From: Rhodanobacter sp. C01
Lineage (GTDB): Bacteria; Pseudomonadota; Gammaproteobacteria; Xanthomonadales; Rhodanobacteraceae
Length of the DNA stretch: 64,000 bases
Reading direction: 5' to 3'
Assembly (NCBI RefSeq): GCF_002001045.1
Contig: NZ_MUNR01000014.1
Span: forward strand, 186,001 to 250,000
The position numbers and the translations under genes were made by a program. Below, piece by piece: positions 1-8,077 of this stretch. How positions within the stretch are numbered: position 1 is the first letter of the stretch; every line of letters begins with the position of its first letter. A model generated the notes under the pieces. It was not told the origin of the DNA. It did not search any database and saw only the letters and a list, made by a program, of their open reading frames with translations.

Positions 1-1777
1 GGTCACCTTCCGTGACTGGCTGCTGCTGCTCGACAAGGATTCGCCGGCGCGCAACGTGCGTGGTTCGTTCAACGTCACCGCGCATGAGCTGGCGCACCAG
101 TGGACCGGCGACACGGTGACGCTGGAATGGTGGAACGACATCTGGCTCAACGAAGCCTTCGCTACCTGGATGCAGCAGAAGGTGACGATGGAAGTGCACC
201 CTGAATACCGCGCCGATCTCGACCGTGTACGCGGCGGGCAGGGCGCGATGGCGAACGACAGTCTGGTCAGCGCACGGCGCATTCGCCAGCCGATCACCGG
301 CAATGGCGACATCATGACCGCGTTCGACGGCATCACGTACCAGAAGGGCGCCAGCGTCATTGGCATGTTCGAGAGCTATGTCGGCGAGAAGACCTTCCAG
401 AAGGGCATGCGTGCGTATATCCAGCAGCACAAGTTCGGCAATGCAGTAGCCGACGATCTGGTTTCGGCGATCGCCACCGCTGCCGGCAAGGGCGATGCGT
501 TCAAGCATGCGTTCAACAGCTTCCTGGACCAGTCCGGCGTGCCGTACGTGCAGACCAAACTCGAGCAGAAGGACGGCAAGACCGTGCTGCAGCTCAGCCA
601 GAGTCGCTACCTGCCGCTCGGCAGCACCGGCGATGCGCAGCGCATCTGGGGCGTGCCGGTATGCGTGCGCTATGGCACTACCGACGGTAGCAAGGTCAGT
701 TGCGAGATGCTCGACAAGACGACCGGCTCGATGGTACTGGCGGGTGCCAGCAACCCGACCTGGGTGATGCCGAATGCGAATGCCGGCGGCTACTACCGCT
801 TCAGTCTGGGCAAGCAGGATCTGGCCAGCCTGACCCATGCAGCAGGCAAGCTCAGCGATGCCGAGCAACTGGCTTATGCCGATGCGATCGATGCCAGCTT
901 CCGCCATGGCGATCTGGATGCCGGCGACGTGCTGGCTGCGCTGAAGCCGCTGACCGGCTCGAAGATCCGCGAGGTTGCCACCGCGCCACTCGGCCAGCTC
1001 GGCTGGATCTACCAGCACGAAGCCACCACCGATGCCCAGCGCGCGCGTCTGGCTGAGTGGGTGAAGGATGCCTACCTGCCACGCCTGGAACAGCTTGGCT
1101 ACCAGCGCAAGGCTGGCGAATCCGAGGACGACTCGCTGCTGCGCAGCACTCTGGCCAGCAGCCTGGCGTTCGACTTCAAGCTGCCCGAAGTGCGTGCCGC
1201 ACTGCTCAAACAGGGTGAGGCAGCACTGAAGCCAAAGGCGGATGGCCGTCTGGACCTGGATGCGGCCGATCCGGATCTGCTGGGTGATGCGCTCGGCATC
1301 GCGGTGCAGGAGCAGGGCAAGCCCGCTGTCGATGCGCTGATCGCCGAGCTGCCGAAGACCAGTGACGCTGCATTGCGCAATGGCATCCTCGGTGGTCTGT
1401 CCAGCGTGGAAGATCCGGCGCTGACCGAGCAGGTACGTAACTTCGCTCTGGACAAGCAGGTCAAGGTTGGCGAGATGACCATGCTGCTGATGAGTGGTCG
1501 CGACACGACCGCCCAGCGCGATGCGATGTGGCAGTGGTTCACTGCGCACTACCCGCAGATCCTGGCGCGTACCGGCAGTTTCGCGGGCGGTTTCCTGCCA
1601 CGACTGGCCGCCGGTGGCGGTTGTTCGCAGGCGGAAGCCGATCGCGTGCAGGCCTTCTTCAAGCCACGTCTGAACGACGCGGCTGGCATCGAACGCGGCC
1701 TGGCGCAGACCGGCGAGTCGATCCAGCTGTGCAGCGCGTTGAAGGCGAAGCAGGATCCGGCGGCGATCGTGCGCTGA
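1..1777 (+). CDS. M1 family metallopeptidase (aminopeptidase N-like), 5' truncated
   Basis: This is the C-terminal part of a zinc aminopeptidase that removes N-terminal residues from peptides. The frame is open from base 2, so the start lies before the window. The HELAHQW zinc motif is at bases 83-103, and the third zinc ligand lies in NEAFATW about 18 residues later. The GAMEN exopeptidase motif would be just upstream and is not visible. After the catalytic region come a beta domain and a long helical ERAP1-like C-terminal domain ending in KAKQDPAAIVR. Family members are about 850-900 residues, so roughly one third is missing. The family is certain; substrate preference cannot be read from this fragment. 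Confidence 0.93.
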   Translation, partial: VTFRDWLLLLDKDSPARNVRGSFNVTAHELAHQWTGDTVTLEWWNDIWLNEAFATWMQQKVTMEVHPEYRADLDRVRGGQGAMANDSLVSARRIRQPITGNGDIMTAFDGITYQKGASVIGMFESYVGEKTFQKGMRAYIQQHKFGNAVADDLVSAIATAAGKGDAFKHAFNSFLDQSGVPYVQTKLEQKDGKTVLQLSQSRYLPLGSTGDAQRIWGVPVCVRYGTTDGSKVSCEMLDKTTGSMVLAGASNPTWVMPNANAGGYYRFSLGKQDLASLTHAAGKLSDAEQLAYADAIDASFRHGDLDAGDVLAALKPLTGSKIREVATAPLGQLGWIYQHEATTDAQRARLAEWVKDAYLPRLEQLGYQRKAGESEDDSLLRSTLASSLAFDFKLPEVRAALLKQGEAALKPKADGRLDLDAADPDLLGDALGIAVQEQGKPAVDALIAELPKTSDAALRNGILGGLSSVEDPALTEQVRNFALDKQVKVGEMTMLLMSGRDTTAQRDAMWQWFTAHYPQILARTGSFAGGFLPRLAAGGGCSQAEADRVQAFFKPRLNDAAGIERGLAQTGESIQLCSALKAKQDPAAIVR

Positions 1778-2026
1778 CGATGGCTCAGGTCTTCATGCAA
1801 TCCGGTGCGAGGTACAGTCATTTCCCGCGCCGAATTGCATTTGGGCCTTCGGACAAAGCAGGTCGCCTGAGATGGCTGCACAGCTGATCAGGTCCATAAG
1901 ATCAACCATTGACCGGAAGCCGATATAAAGTCGGGGCCAAGCCGCCATCCTGGCGACAAGGTGTGATGGCTGGACCGACTTGGGTTTGGCGAATTTCCCA
2001 AGCGCGCATTTCGGACGGCGAATCTC

Positions 2027-2755
2027 ATGGAGACGCAACCCATCCAGGTGTTCAATCCACAGGCCCTGATCGATCGGGTGCCGCTGGCGAACGGCAGCAC
2101 GTGTTATGTCGTCGACGATGCGCTGCTGGAGCCGGAACGATTCGTTGCATGGACCGCAGCGCGCAGTGACGCGTTTCGTCGCATCGACTTCAGCGCCTAT
2201 CCGGGTAACTACCTGATGGCGTCGGCGTCGGTCAACGATGCGTTGAGGGAGTTCTTTATCCATCGGATGCGCAGTCTGTTCGATGCTCGCCGCCTGTTGC
2301 AGATGCACTGCCGACTGTCGATGGTGACTCTGGCGCCAGAGTCACTGCAACCCTATCAATGGCTGTGTCATAGCGACAATTTCAATCTCGATCGTGCGTT
2401 CAGCATCCAAGCTTCGGTGTTGTATCTGTTCAAGGATCAGAGCCTCGGCGGCACGAGCTTCTATGAGCCCACCGGGTCGCCTGCTGACACTTCACAACTG
2501 TTCGCCGATTCGACTGCGTTGTCCGGCGAAGCCTTCACTCGGCGCTATGGAATCCAGCCAGGCTATATCCATGCATCGAACAGCTATTTCACGCAAATCG
2601 GCAGTGTACCGGCGCGATGGAACCGCATGATCTTCTACGACGGCAGCATGCTTCACTCTGGAGACATTGCCAGCCCCGAAAAGCTCGGCACGGATCCGTC
2701 GTCCGGGCGACTGACATTCAATGGTTTTTTCACCTGTCGCCGTCACGCAGTGTGA
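2027..2755 (+). CDS. DUF6445 family protein, possible 2OG-Fe(II) oxygenase-like fold
   Basis: A soluble 242-residue protein with no signal peptide. It matches the DUF6445 family seen in Xanthomonadales and other gram-negatives, often near TonB-dependent receptors and flavin-dependent tryptophan halogenases. Visible landmarks are HSDNF near residue 117 (an H-x-D pair), the segment FYDGSMLHSGDI near residue 203 with another His, and RLTFNGFFTCRR at the C-terminus, a layout reminiscent of double-stranded beta-helix iron oxygenases. It is monocistronic here, and the usual halogenase or receptor partners are not adjacent. Enzymatic activity is inference; family membership is based on recalled conserved motifs. 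Confidence 0.7.
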   Translation: METQPIQVFNPQALIDRVPLANGSTCYVVDDALLEPERFVAWTAARSDAFRRIDFSAYPGNYLMASASVNDALREFFIHRMRSLFDARRLLQMHCRLSMVTLAPESLQPYQWLCHSDNFNLDRAFSIQASVLYLFKDQSLGGTSFYEPTGSPADTSQLFADSTALSGEAFTRRYGIQPGYIHASNSYFTQIGSVPARWNRMIFYDGSMLHSGDIASPEKLGTDPSSGRLTFNGFFTCRRHAV

Positions 2756-2800
2756 GGCTATGGCTGTTGCGAGTGGCAAGCGGACATCTCAGGTCGGATA

Positions 2801-3982
2801 TCAACTGGTGTGACCAGACTCGACGTCATCCACGTTGGCGCTCCACTGCACATGATCCATCCATCCATGTTCTTTTTCGAAAACATCCTCGATTTCACGG
2901 GCGATCCGGTCGCCGATGTGCGTGGAGGGTTTTTCGGATGCGAATCGGCTGACCTGGGCCGCCGACTTGCCCAGCATCCCGGCCAGCATGGTCAGGCCGC
3001 CGGTACGCTTTCCGTCGCGTCCCGCATTGCGCTCGAGCTCCCTGACAAGTGCGCGGACATTGCGGTGCCGGATCTCCTTGACATCCATCTGCTCGATCAG
3101 AAGGCGCCACCGCGCCTCGCTTTCGGCCAGAGCGGCTTCGGATTTTTTCCGGTCGGTAATGTCCATGACGATACCGACGTAACGCTCCGCGGCACCCTTG
3201 GTGGAAATGACTTCGCCTCTGCGTGCGATCCACCGGATTTCGCCCGTGGCCGGGTCGACGCGCCGGTACTCCGCATATGCGAGTGGATCGGCCAGCGTGG
3301 AATGTCGATGCGCCACTGCCTGCTGGTCATCCGGGTGTACCAGACTGGCCAGCAGTTCGACCGTGACGGCAACATCGGCGTCCAGCCCCCATATGCGCCG
3401 GAATTGATCGGAAACCTCGAGGCGGCCGGTTTCCGGATACACCTCGAAGATGCCCACGCCGCCGGCTTGCTGGGCAATGCGAAGGCGCTCCTCGGATTGA
3501 AATCGCCTGGTGGTGTTCTTGACGACCGCGAACACCCCTGCAGGTGTCCCGGTTTCGTCGACGATGGGGCTGTAGTTGATGTCGAGCCAGATGTCCTCCG
3601 GCTCGCCATCGCGCAGCAATACGAAATGTTCATTGCGGTAGTTGAGGGTGTTTCCCTTGAGCACATCGCTCACTACCTGTGCCCTGAAATCCGCTATCTC
3701 CGACCAGCTGTCGTGAATCGTCTGGCCGAGCAGCCCGGGATGACGGGAGCCGGCGATTTCACGGTACGCATCGTTGTAGAGCATGTAACCCTCAGGCCCC
3801 CACTGGATGGTCATAGGTACATCGCTGCGCAGGATCAGTGACACCGCTGTCCGCAAGCACGCGGGCCACTGGTCCAGTTTGCCCAGTGAGGTTTTCTGCC
3901 AGTCGTAGGCACGGATCAGTTCGCCGGTTTTGGAGCCGCTGCCAAGGAAGGGATAGGGGATGCTGGCAGCGGGTTCAGTCAT
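2801..3982 (-). CDS. PAS-PAS regulator with C-terminal phage-repressor-like HTH
   Basis: A 393-residue soluble sensor. PAS domain 1 spans about residues 40-155 and includes PMTIQWGPEGYMLYNDAY, typical of sensory PAS folds. PAS domain 2 with its PAC segment spans about 165-285 (LVHPDDQQ and YVGIVMDITDRKKSE). No histidine kinase, GGDEF or EAL domain follows. Instead residues about 300-375 (RHRNVRALVRELE, LGKSAAQVSRFASEKPSTHIG, AREIEDVFEKEHGWMD) match the Cro/cI-type HTH that ends in the GWMD signature of phage repressors. ATG at 3982 is preferred, with AGG upstream; an in-frame TTG lies 18 bases earlier. It probably acts as a one-component signal-responsive DNA-binding protein; ligand and targets are unknown. 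Confidence 0.8.
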   Translation of the reverse strand: MTEPAASIPYPFLGSGSKTGELIRAYDWQKTSLGKLDQWPACLRTAVSLILRSDVPMTIQWGPEGYMLYNDAYREIAGSRHPGLLGQTIHDSWSEIADFRAQVVSDVLKGNTLNYRNEHFVLLRDGEPEDIWLDINYSPIVDETGTPAGVFAVVKNTTRRFQSEERLRIAQQAGGVGIFEVYPETGRLEVSDQFRRIWGLDADVAVTVELLASLVHPDDQQAVAHRHSTLADPLAYAEYRRVDPATGEIRWIARRGEVISTKGAAERYVGIVMDITDRKKSEAALAESEARWRLLIEQMDVKEIRHRNVRALVRELERNAGRDGKRTGGLTMLAGMLGKSAAQVSRFASEKPSTHIGDRIAREIEDVFEKEHGWMDHVQWSANVDDVESGHTS

Positions 3983-4267
3983 GCGATGCCTGAAAGACAA
4001 GGTGAGAGTAGTGATGGGAATGATGAGTATGGAACGCTCATCTCAAGATGAAAATTGTACTGTGGATCGCGTTGCGACTTGCGCACCTTGCGGATTTTTC
4101 TGCGCGTGACGGCCGCTGTAGATGGACCGTGCGTGGTTTCGGCCGCTGGTTTTTTCAAGCAGGATTTCGCGCGTCTGCGAAAGGCGAGTCACTTTCTCTC
4201 GCTTGCCCAATCTGCCTCGAAGCAAAGTTCAAGTGCAGAGCGGTCGATCGCCTTCGGCGACCGAGTC

Positions 4268-4297
4268 ACTTTTCTCTTGCGTGGCCAAGAGAAAAGT
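4268..4297. repeat. Inverted repeat, copy 1 of the repeat element
   Basis: Perfect 12-bp arms ACTTTTCTCTTG and CAAGAGAAAAGT with a six-base loop CGTGGC. The sequence continues into ACCAAAAGAGAAGGCCACC, which is found inverted at 4660-4716. Confidence 0.8.
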
Positions 4298-4572
4298 AAC
4301 CAAAAGAGAAGGCCACCTCGCACGCCGCTGCAGAGTGGCCCCGGGTAGAGCGACGCGCATCCTGCGCGTACTTTTCAGAAGAGCCGGATCAAATGCAGAG
4401 CAACAGTAGAACAAGGCAGAGCGATGCTTTGCTCTTGCTGTCGCGTCTGCTTCTTCGCTTTCAGCTTTTCACCGAGTGCGGGCCACGATGGCCCGCTGCT
4501 CTACTGGGGCCCCTGTGCGGCGGTGAGTCGGGGACGACAGGCCCGCAGGGGCATCGGCATGGATGCCGATGC

Positions 4573-4604
4573 CTTTTCGTCAGGACAGGAGTCCTGTCGA
4601 AAAG
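4573..4604. repeat. Long hairpin inside the repeat block
   Basis: Arms CTTTTCG and CGAAAAG flank a T-T mismatch and an inner CAGGAC/GTCCTG stem with loop AGGA. It directly abuts an 11-bp palindrome at 4550-4573. No T-run follows on either strand, so it does not look like a plain terminator. Confidence 0.7.
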
Positions 4605-4623
4605 CCCGGCCCCGGCTCACGGA

Positions 4624-4648
4624 CTTGCCGGGCAGGATGCCCGGCAAG
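4624..4648. repeat. Hairpin CTTGCCGGGCA/TGCCCGGCAAG
   Basis: A perfect 11-bp stem with a three-base loop (GGA) lying just before copy 2 of the TTTCTCTTTGG element. It is part of the same structured block. Confidence 0.75.
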
Positions 4649-4659
4649 CGCCAAGTGGG

Positions 4660-4716
4660 GTGGCCTTTCTCTTTGGTTACCTTTCTCTTTGGCCACGCAA
4701 AGAGAAAGTAACTCGG
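4660..4716. repeat. Inverted copy 2 of the repeat element
   Basis: Read on the minus strand this segment closely matches 4261-4316: GAGTTACTTTCTCTTTGCG, then TGGCCAAAGAGAAAGG, then TAACCAAAGAGAAAGGCC. The two copies face each other across about 350 bases. Confidence 0.75.
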
Positions 4717-4803
4717 GCGCCGCAGGCGCACGAAAGCTCTTGCTTCTGCGAAATACTCGAAAGTCCCGACATACATTCAAAAGGCTAGGCGTGTCGATCC
4801 TAG

Positions 4804-5292
4804 CTATTGTGGCTTCTTCTGACATCGAACCCAAACGGAAAACAAAGCGTACATCAGGCCCTGAACAGCTAAGACAACCCAAGGCACGGCCCCATTACCT
4901 TGCACACCGATCGGCGTAACCATGACAAGTGCAAAAATAAACAAGTATGGCAACCACTTGGAAAATTTGTATTGCACCTCTAGTTCGACGACATGCCGCT
5001 TAGCAAACATCTGGAAGATGTAATTCGCGATCAAGGCTAGGGGTAAGGCCACGTATGTAAAGGCAATCGCTGTGCTGGAGAAGGGATTTTTCGGATTCAA
5101 TGGCCCGAACGAACAGCAATCAGCGAGAACGCCTCCGATATCAAAAACCTGATTCTCAAAAATTCTGAGCATTGATGAGATCAGGATCGCGAAAATCAAT
5201 GTAGTCATGATGCTGGCATTGAAATACTGGTGACTCTCACCCTTATCTTCCGGCTGTGAGAGCACGGCGTAGACGTAGAAAAGTGCTTGCAT
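4804..5292 (-). CDS. Hypothetical four-helix membrane protein
   Basis: A 162-residue protein of unrecognised family. Predicted membrane helices are near residues 30-45 (TTLIFAILISSML), 75-95 (TAIAFTYVALPLALIANYIF), 113-130 (LPYLFIFALVMVTPI) and 138-156 (AVPWVVLAVQGLMYALFSVW). A charged stretch (KRHVVELEVQYKFSK) sits between helices 2 and 3. ATG at 5292 is chosen because GGGGA lies about 5 bases upstream; a TTG 12 bases earlier is less likely. Base composition is visibly AT-richer than the neighbours, and the gene lies next to the repeat block, both of which suggest acquisition by transfer. No function can be assigned. Confidence 0.6.
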   Translation of the reverse strand: MQALFYVYAVLSQPEDKGESHQYFNASIMTTLIFAILISSMLRIFENQVFDIGGVLADCCSFGPLNPKNPFSSTAIAFTYVALPLALIANYIFQMFAKRHVVELEVQYKFSKWLPYLFIFALVMVTPIGVQGNGAVPWVVLAVQGLMYALFSVWVRCQKKPQ

Positions 5293-5404
5293 GTGGTTCC
5301 CCAAACCTACACTGATACTCGAATGCTAACGAAAAAAATGCCCAATTCAGCAGGCTTGTAATATCCGCTTTGGGAGGAAGCGGACATTACAGGACAATCA
5401 CGCC

Positions 5405-6418
5405 TTACGCCTGCGGATCCACCCGCAACACCAACTTCCCCCGATGACTCCCATCAAACAACCGATTCAGCGCCTCGGGCGCAGTCTCCAACCCCTCCGC
5501 CACCGTCTCCTCTACCTTCAACTTCCCCTCGCGAATCCACCCACCCAGCGCCTGCACCGCCTCACGCGTCTTCGTGTAATCAAGAATCAAGAACCCCCGC
5601 ATGCTAAGGCGCTTCATCACGAACACGCCGTAGTCGTCGCTGGGACGTTCGCCGCTGTTGTAGCCGGAGATCAGGCCACACAGGGCGATGCGGCCGCCGA
5701 TGACCATGCGTGAGAGCACCGCGCGCATCACTTCGCCGCCGACGTTCTCGAAGTTGACGTGGACGCCGTCGGGGGTGGCGGCCTTGAGTTGTTGTTTGAA
5801 GTCTTCGGCCTTGTAGTCGACGGCGGCGTCGAAGCCGAGTTCGTCGGTGAGGTAGCGGCACTTGTCGGCGCCGCCGGCGATGCCGACTACGCGCGCGCCG
5901 TGGATCTTGCCGATCTGGCCGGCGATGGAGCCGACCGAGCCGGCGGCGGCGGAGACCACCAGGGTTTCGCCGGGTTGCACCGGGGCGATGTCGGTGAGGC
6001 CGTAGTAGGCGGTGATACCGCTCATGCCGCAAGCGCCGAGCAGGGTGGGTAGTGGAATGCCGGGATCGGCGGGCAGGCGCACGTAGCCCTTGGCGCTGTC
6101 GTGCAGCACCAGATAGTCCTGCCAGCCGGTGATGCCTTGCACCAGGTCGCCGACCTGATATTGCGCAGAGCGCGACTGCACCACGCGGCCAAGGCCGAGC
6201 GCGCGCATCACTTCGCCGATCGCCACCGGCGGCAGGTATTGCGGGATGTCGCGCATCCACACGCGGTTGGTCGGATCCATCGAGAGGTACAGCACGCGCA
6301 GCAGCACCTCACCATCTTTCAGCTCGGGTACGGGCTGTTCGACCAGGTCGAAGTTCTCGCGCTTGACCAGGCCTTCGGGGCGGGTCTTCAGGAGCAGTTG
6401 GCGATTGACGTAGGACAT
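5405..6418 (-). CDS. NADP-dependent oxidoreductase, zinc-independent MDR (CurA/YncB-like)
   Basis: A 337-residue medium-chain reductase of the leukotriene B4 dehydrogenase/CurA group, whose members reduce alpha,beta-unsaturated carbonyls with NADPH. The GroES-like N-terminal half is followed by the nucleotide-binding motif SAAAGSVGSIAGQIGKI around residue 160 and GIAGGADKC. The zinc-ligand Cys/His pattern of alcohol dehydrogenases is absent. ATG at 6418 is selected because GGTGA precedes it; a GTG nine bases upstream is less likely. It is the last gene of a six-gene minus-strand run beginning at 11066, 41 bases after the preceding SDR, so it probably handles an enoyl or keto intermediate of that pathway (inference). 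Confidence 0.85.
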   Translation of the reverse strand: MSYVNRQLLLKTRPEGLVKRENFDLVEQPVPELKDGEVLLRVLYLSMDPTNRVWMRDIPQYLPPVAIGEVMRALGLGRVVQSRSAQYQVGDLVQGITGWQDYLVLHDSAKGYVRLPADPGIPLPTLLGACGMSGITAYYGLTDIAPVQPGETLVVSAAAGSVGSIAGQIGKIHGARVVGIAGGADKCRYLTDELGFDAAVDYKAEDFKQQLKAATPDGVHVNFENVGGEVMRAVLSRMVIGGRIALCGLISGYNSGERPSDDYGVFVMKRLSMRGFLILDYTKTREAVQALGGWIREGKLKVEETVAEGLETAPEALNRLFDGSHRGKLVLRVDPQA

Positions 6419-6459
6419 GGGATTCACCGTGATGCAGGAAGGGGAGTGGGTGCGTTCGA

Positions 6460-7248
6460 CTATACGGCGCAGGCGCCGCCGTCGATCACCATTTCGGCGG
6501 CGGTGACGTAGCGGCTTTCGTCGGAAGCGAGATACAACACGGCATAGGCGACATCGTCCGGCTCACCGAGGCGGTGCATGGGGATGCCGTGGGTGAGCTT
6601 GCGGGTGGCTTCCTCCTCGCCCAGCGCGTCGAAGAATGGCGCCACGATGCCGGTGCGGATGAAGGCCGGGTGGATCGAGTTGCAGCGCACGTCGATCTTT
6701 TGCCTTGTGCAGTCGATCGCGACCGATTTGGTCAGCATCGCCACCGCGGCCTTGGAGGTGTTGTAGGCGGTGTAATCGGGGCCCACCTTGAATGCGGCCA
6801 GCGAGGAGATATTGACGATCGACGCGGGCTGATGCGCACGCAACAGCGGCAGCGCATGTTTGCAGCCGAGCATGATGCTCTCGACGTTGACGCTCATCAC
6901 GCGGCGCCACTCCTTCAGCTCGATCTGCTCCACCGTGCCGAGTGAACCGATGCCGGCATTGTTGACCAGCACCGAGAGGCCACCCATGGCCTCATTCGCT
7001 TCGGCCAGCAGCGCGTGCCAGCGCTCCTCGTCGCGCACGTCCTGCGCGGCGGACCAGGCAACTTGCCGACCGCGTTCGCGGTTGATCTCGTCAGCCACGG
7101 CACGCACGCCGGCTTCGTCGATATCGGTAAGAAAGACATTCGCGCCGTGTCGCGCGAGCATGCGTGCGATCGCGGCGCCGAGACCGCCGGCGGCGCCGGT
7201 GACGAAGGCGCGCTTGCCGGCGACGCGGTGTGCGGAAGGTTCGGTCAT
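6460..7248 (-). CDS. SDR family oxidoreductase
   Basis: A 262-residue classical short-chain dehydrogenase. It has the NAD(P) motif TGAAGGLG near residue 18, the NNAG motif (LVNNAGIGS), the catalytic serine in NISSLAAF, and YNTSK as the Tyr-x-x-x-Lys pair. The C-terminal ASDESRYVTAAEMVIDGG is the standard SDR ending. An Asp at the end of beta-2 (LTDIDEA) suggests NAD rather than NADP. AAGGAA lies upstream of the ATG. Position five of the operon, 27 bases after the preceding SDR, suggests oxidation of a hydroxyacyl or alcohol intermediate; the substrate is not determinable from sequence. Confidence 0.87.
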   Translation of the reverse strand: MTEPSAHRVAGKRAFVTGAAGGLGAAIARMLARHGANVFLTDIDEAGVRAVADEINRERGRQVAWSAAQDVRDEERWHALLAEANEAMGGLSVLVNNAGIGSLGTVEQIELKEWRRVMSVNVESIMLGCKHALPLLRAHQPASIVNISSLAAFKVGPDYTAYNTSKAAVAMLTKSVAIDCTRQKIDVRCNSIHPAFIRTGIVAPFFDALGEEEATRKLTHGIPMHRLGEPDDVAYAVLYLASDESRYVTAAEMVIDGGACAV

Positions 7249-7275
7249 GGCGTGTTCCTTGTGATGTTGATCGAA

Positions 7276-8046
7276 TCAGACACAGAGATAACCGCCATCG
7301 ACGTTAAGCACCGCGCCGGTGGTGTACGACGATGCATCGGAGGCGAGGTAGAGCGCGGCGCCGGCCATCTCCGACGGCTGCGCTACACGACGCATCGGCA
7401 CGTGCGCCAGCGCCTGCTTGAGGATCGCTGGCGTATTCACCAGCACCGAGGCGAACTTGGTGTCGGTAAGTCCCGGCAGCAATGCGTTGCAGCGCACGCC
7501 GGCCGAGGCGCATTCCACCGCGAACGCCTTGGTCATCGAGATCACCGCCGCCTTGGTGATCGAGTAGATGCCCTGCTGGAAGCCCGGCACCACGCCGTTG
7601 ACCGAGGCCACGTTGACGATCGCGCCGCCGCCGTTGGCGGCCATCAGCTTCGCGCCATGCGTGGACATGTAGAAGTAGCCGCGGATGTTGACGTCGACGG
7701 TCTTCTGGAAGATGCCCGGATCGGTATCCAGGATGCTGCCGAAGTAGGGATTGGTGGCCGCGTTGTTGACCAGGATGTCGAGCCGGCCGTGGCGTTGCGT
7801 CACGTGTGCGAACAGCGCCTCGATCTGCGCCAGCTCGCCGATGTGGCAGGCGAAGGCCTCGGCCGAACCGCCGGCCGCGACTATCTCGTCGACCACCAAC
7901 TGGCAATCGGCCTCGCGTCGGCTCGAGACGATGGCATGCGCACCGTGTGCAGCCAGCAGCTTGGCGATTTCGGCGCCGATGCCGCGGCTGGCACCGGTGA
8001 CGATGGCGATCTTGCCCTTGAGATCGAAGTTCGGAGTGGTGCTCAT
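7276..8046 (-). CDS. SDR family oxidoreductase (FabG-like)
   Basis: A 256-residue classical short-chain dehydrogenase. It carries TGASRGIG near residue 18, LVNNAATNP, catalytic Ser in NVASVNG, and YSITK. The arginine pair after beta-2 (SSRREADC) suggests NADP(H) use. The C-terminus is SSYTTGAVLNVDGGYLCV. It resembles 3-oxoacyl-ACP reductase-like enzymes that often serve as 3-hydroxyacyl-CoA dehydrogenases in catabolic operons. It sits between the phosphatase-like gene (31 bases upstream) and the second SDR. The substrate is inferred only from the operon. Confidence 0.87.
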   Translation of the reverse strand: MSTTPNFDLKGKIAIVTGASRGIGAEIAKLLAAHGAHAIVSSRREADCQLVVDEIVAAGGSAEAFACHIGELAQIEALFAHVTQRHGRLDILVNNAATNPYFGSILDTDPGIFQKTVDVNIRGYFYMSTHGAKLMAANGGGAIVNVASVNGVVPGFQQGIYSITKAAVISMTKAFAVECASAGVRCNALLPGLTDTKFASVLVNTPAILKQALAHVPMRRVAQPSEMAGAALYLASDASSYTTGAVLNVDGGYLCV

Positions 8047-8077
8047 GGCGAGGTCTCTTGGCGAAAGTGGGAGGGAG

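Larger units (their letters stand above)
3983..4803. repeat. Hairpin-rich intergenic repeat block, non-coding
   Basis: An 821-base gap with no convincing gene. It contains two oppositely oriented copies of a roughly 55-base element (about 4261-4316 and 4660-4716) built around ACTTTCTCTT and GTGGCCAAGAGAAA, and a shorter third copy near 4186-4210 (GAGTCACTTTCTCTCGCTTG). Between and around them are near-perfect hairpins: 4268-4297 (12-bp stem), 4550-4573 (11-bp stem), 4573-4604 (7 plus 6 bp) and 4624-4648 (11-bp stem). Similar TTTCTCTTTGG repeats are common between genes in Xanthomonadales genomes. The function is unknown; it may be a non-autonomous mobile or REP-like element. Confidence 0.7.

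Noticed and set aside
4000-4803. Several short open frames within the repeat block
   Set aside because: They are created by the repeats, lack ribosome-binding sites and overlap one another on both strands.
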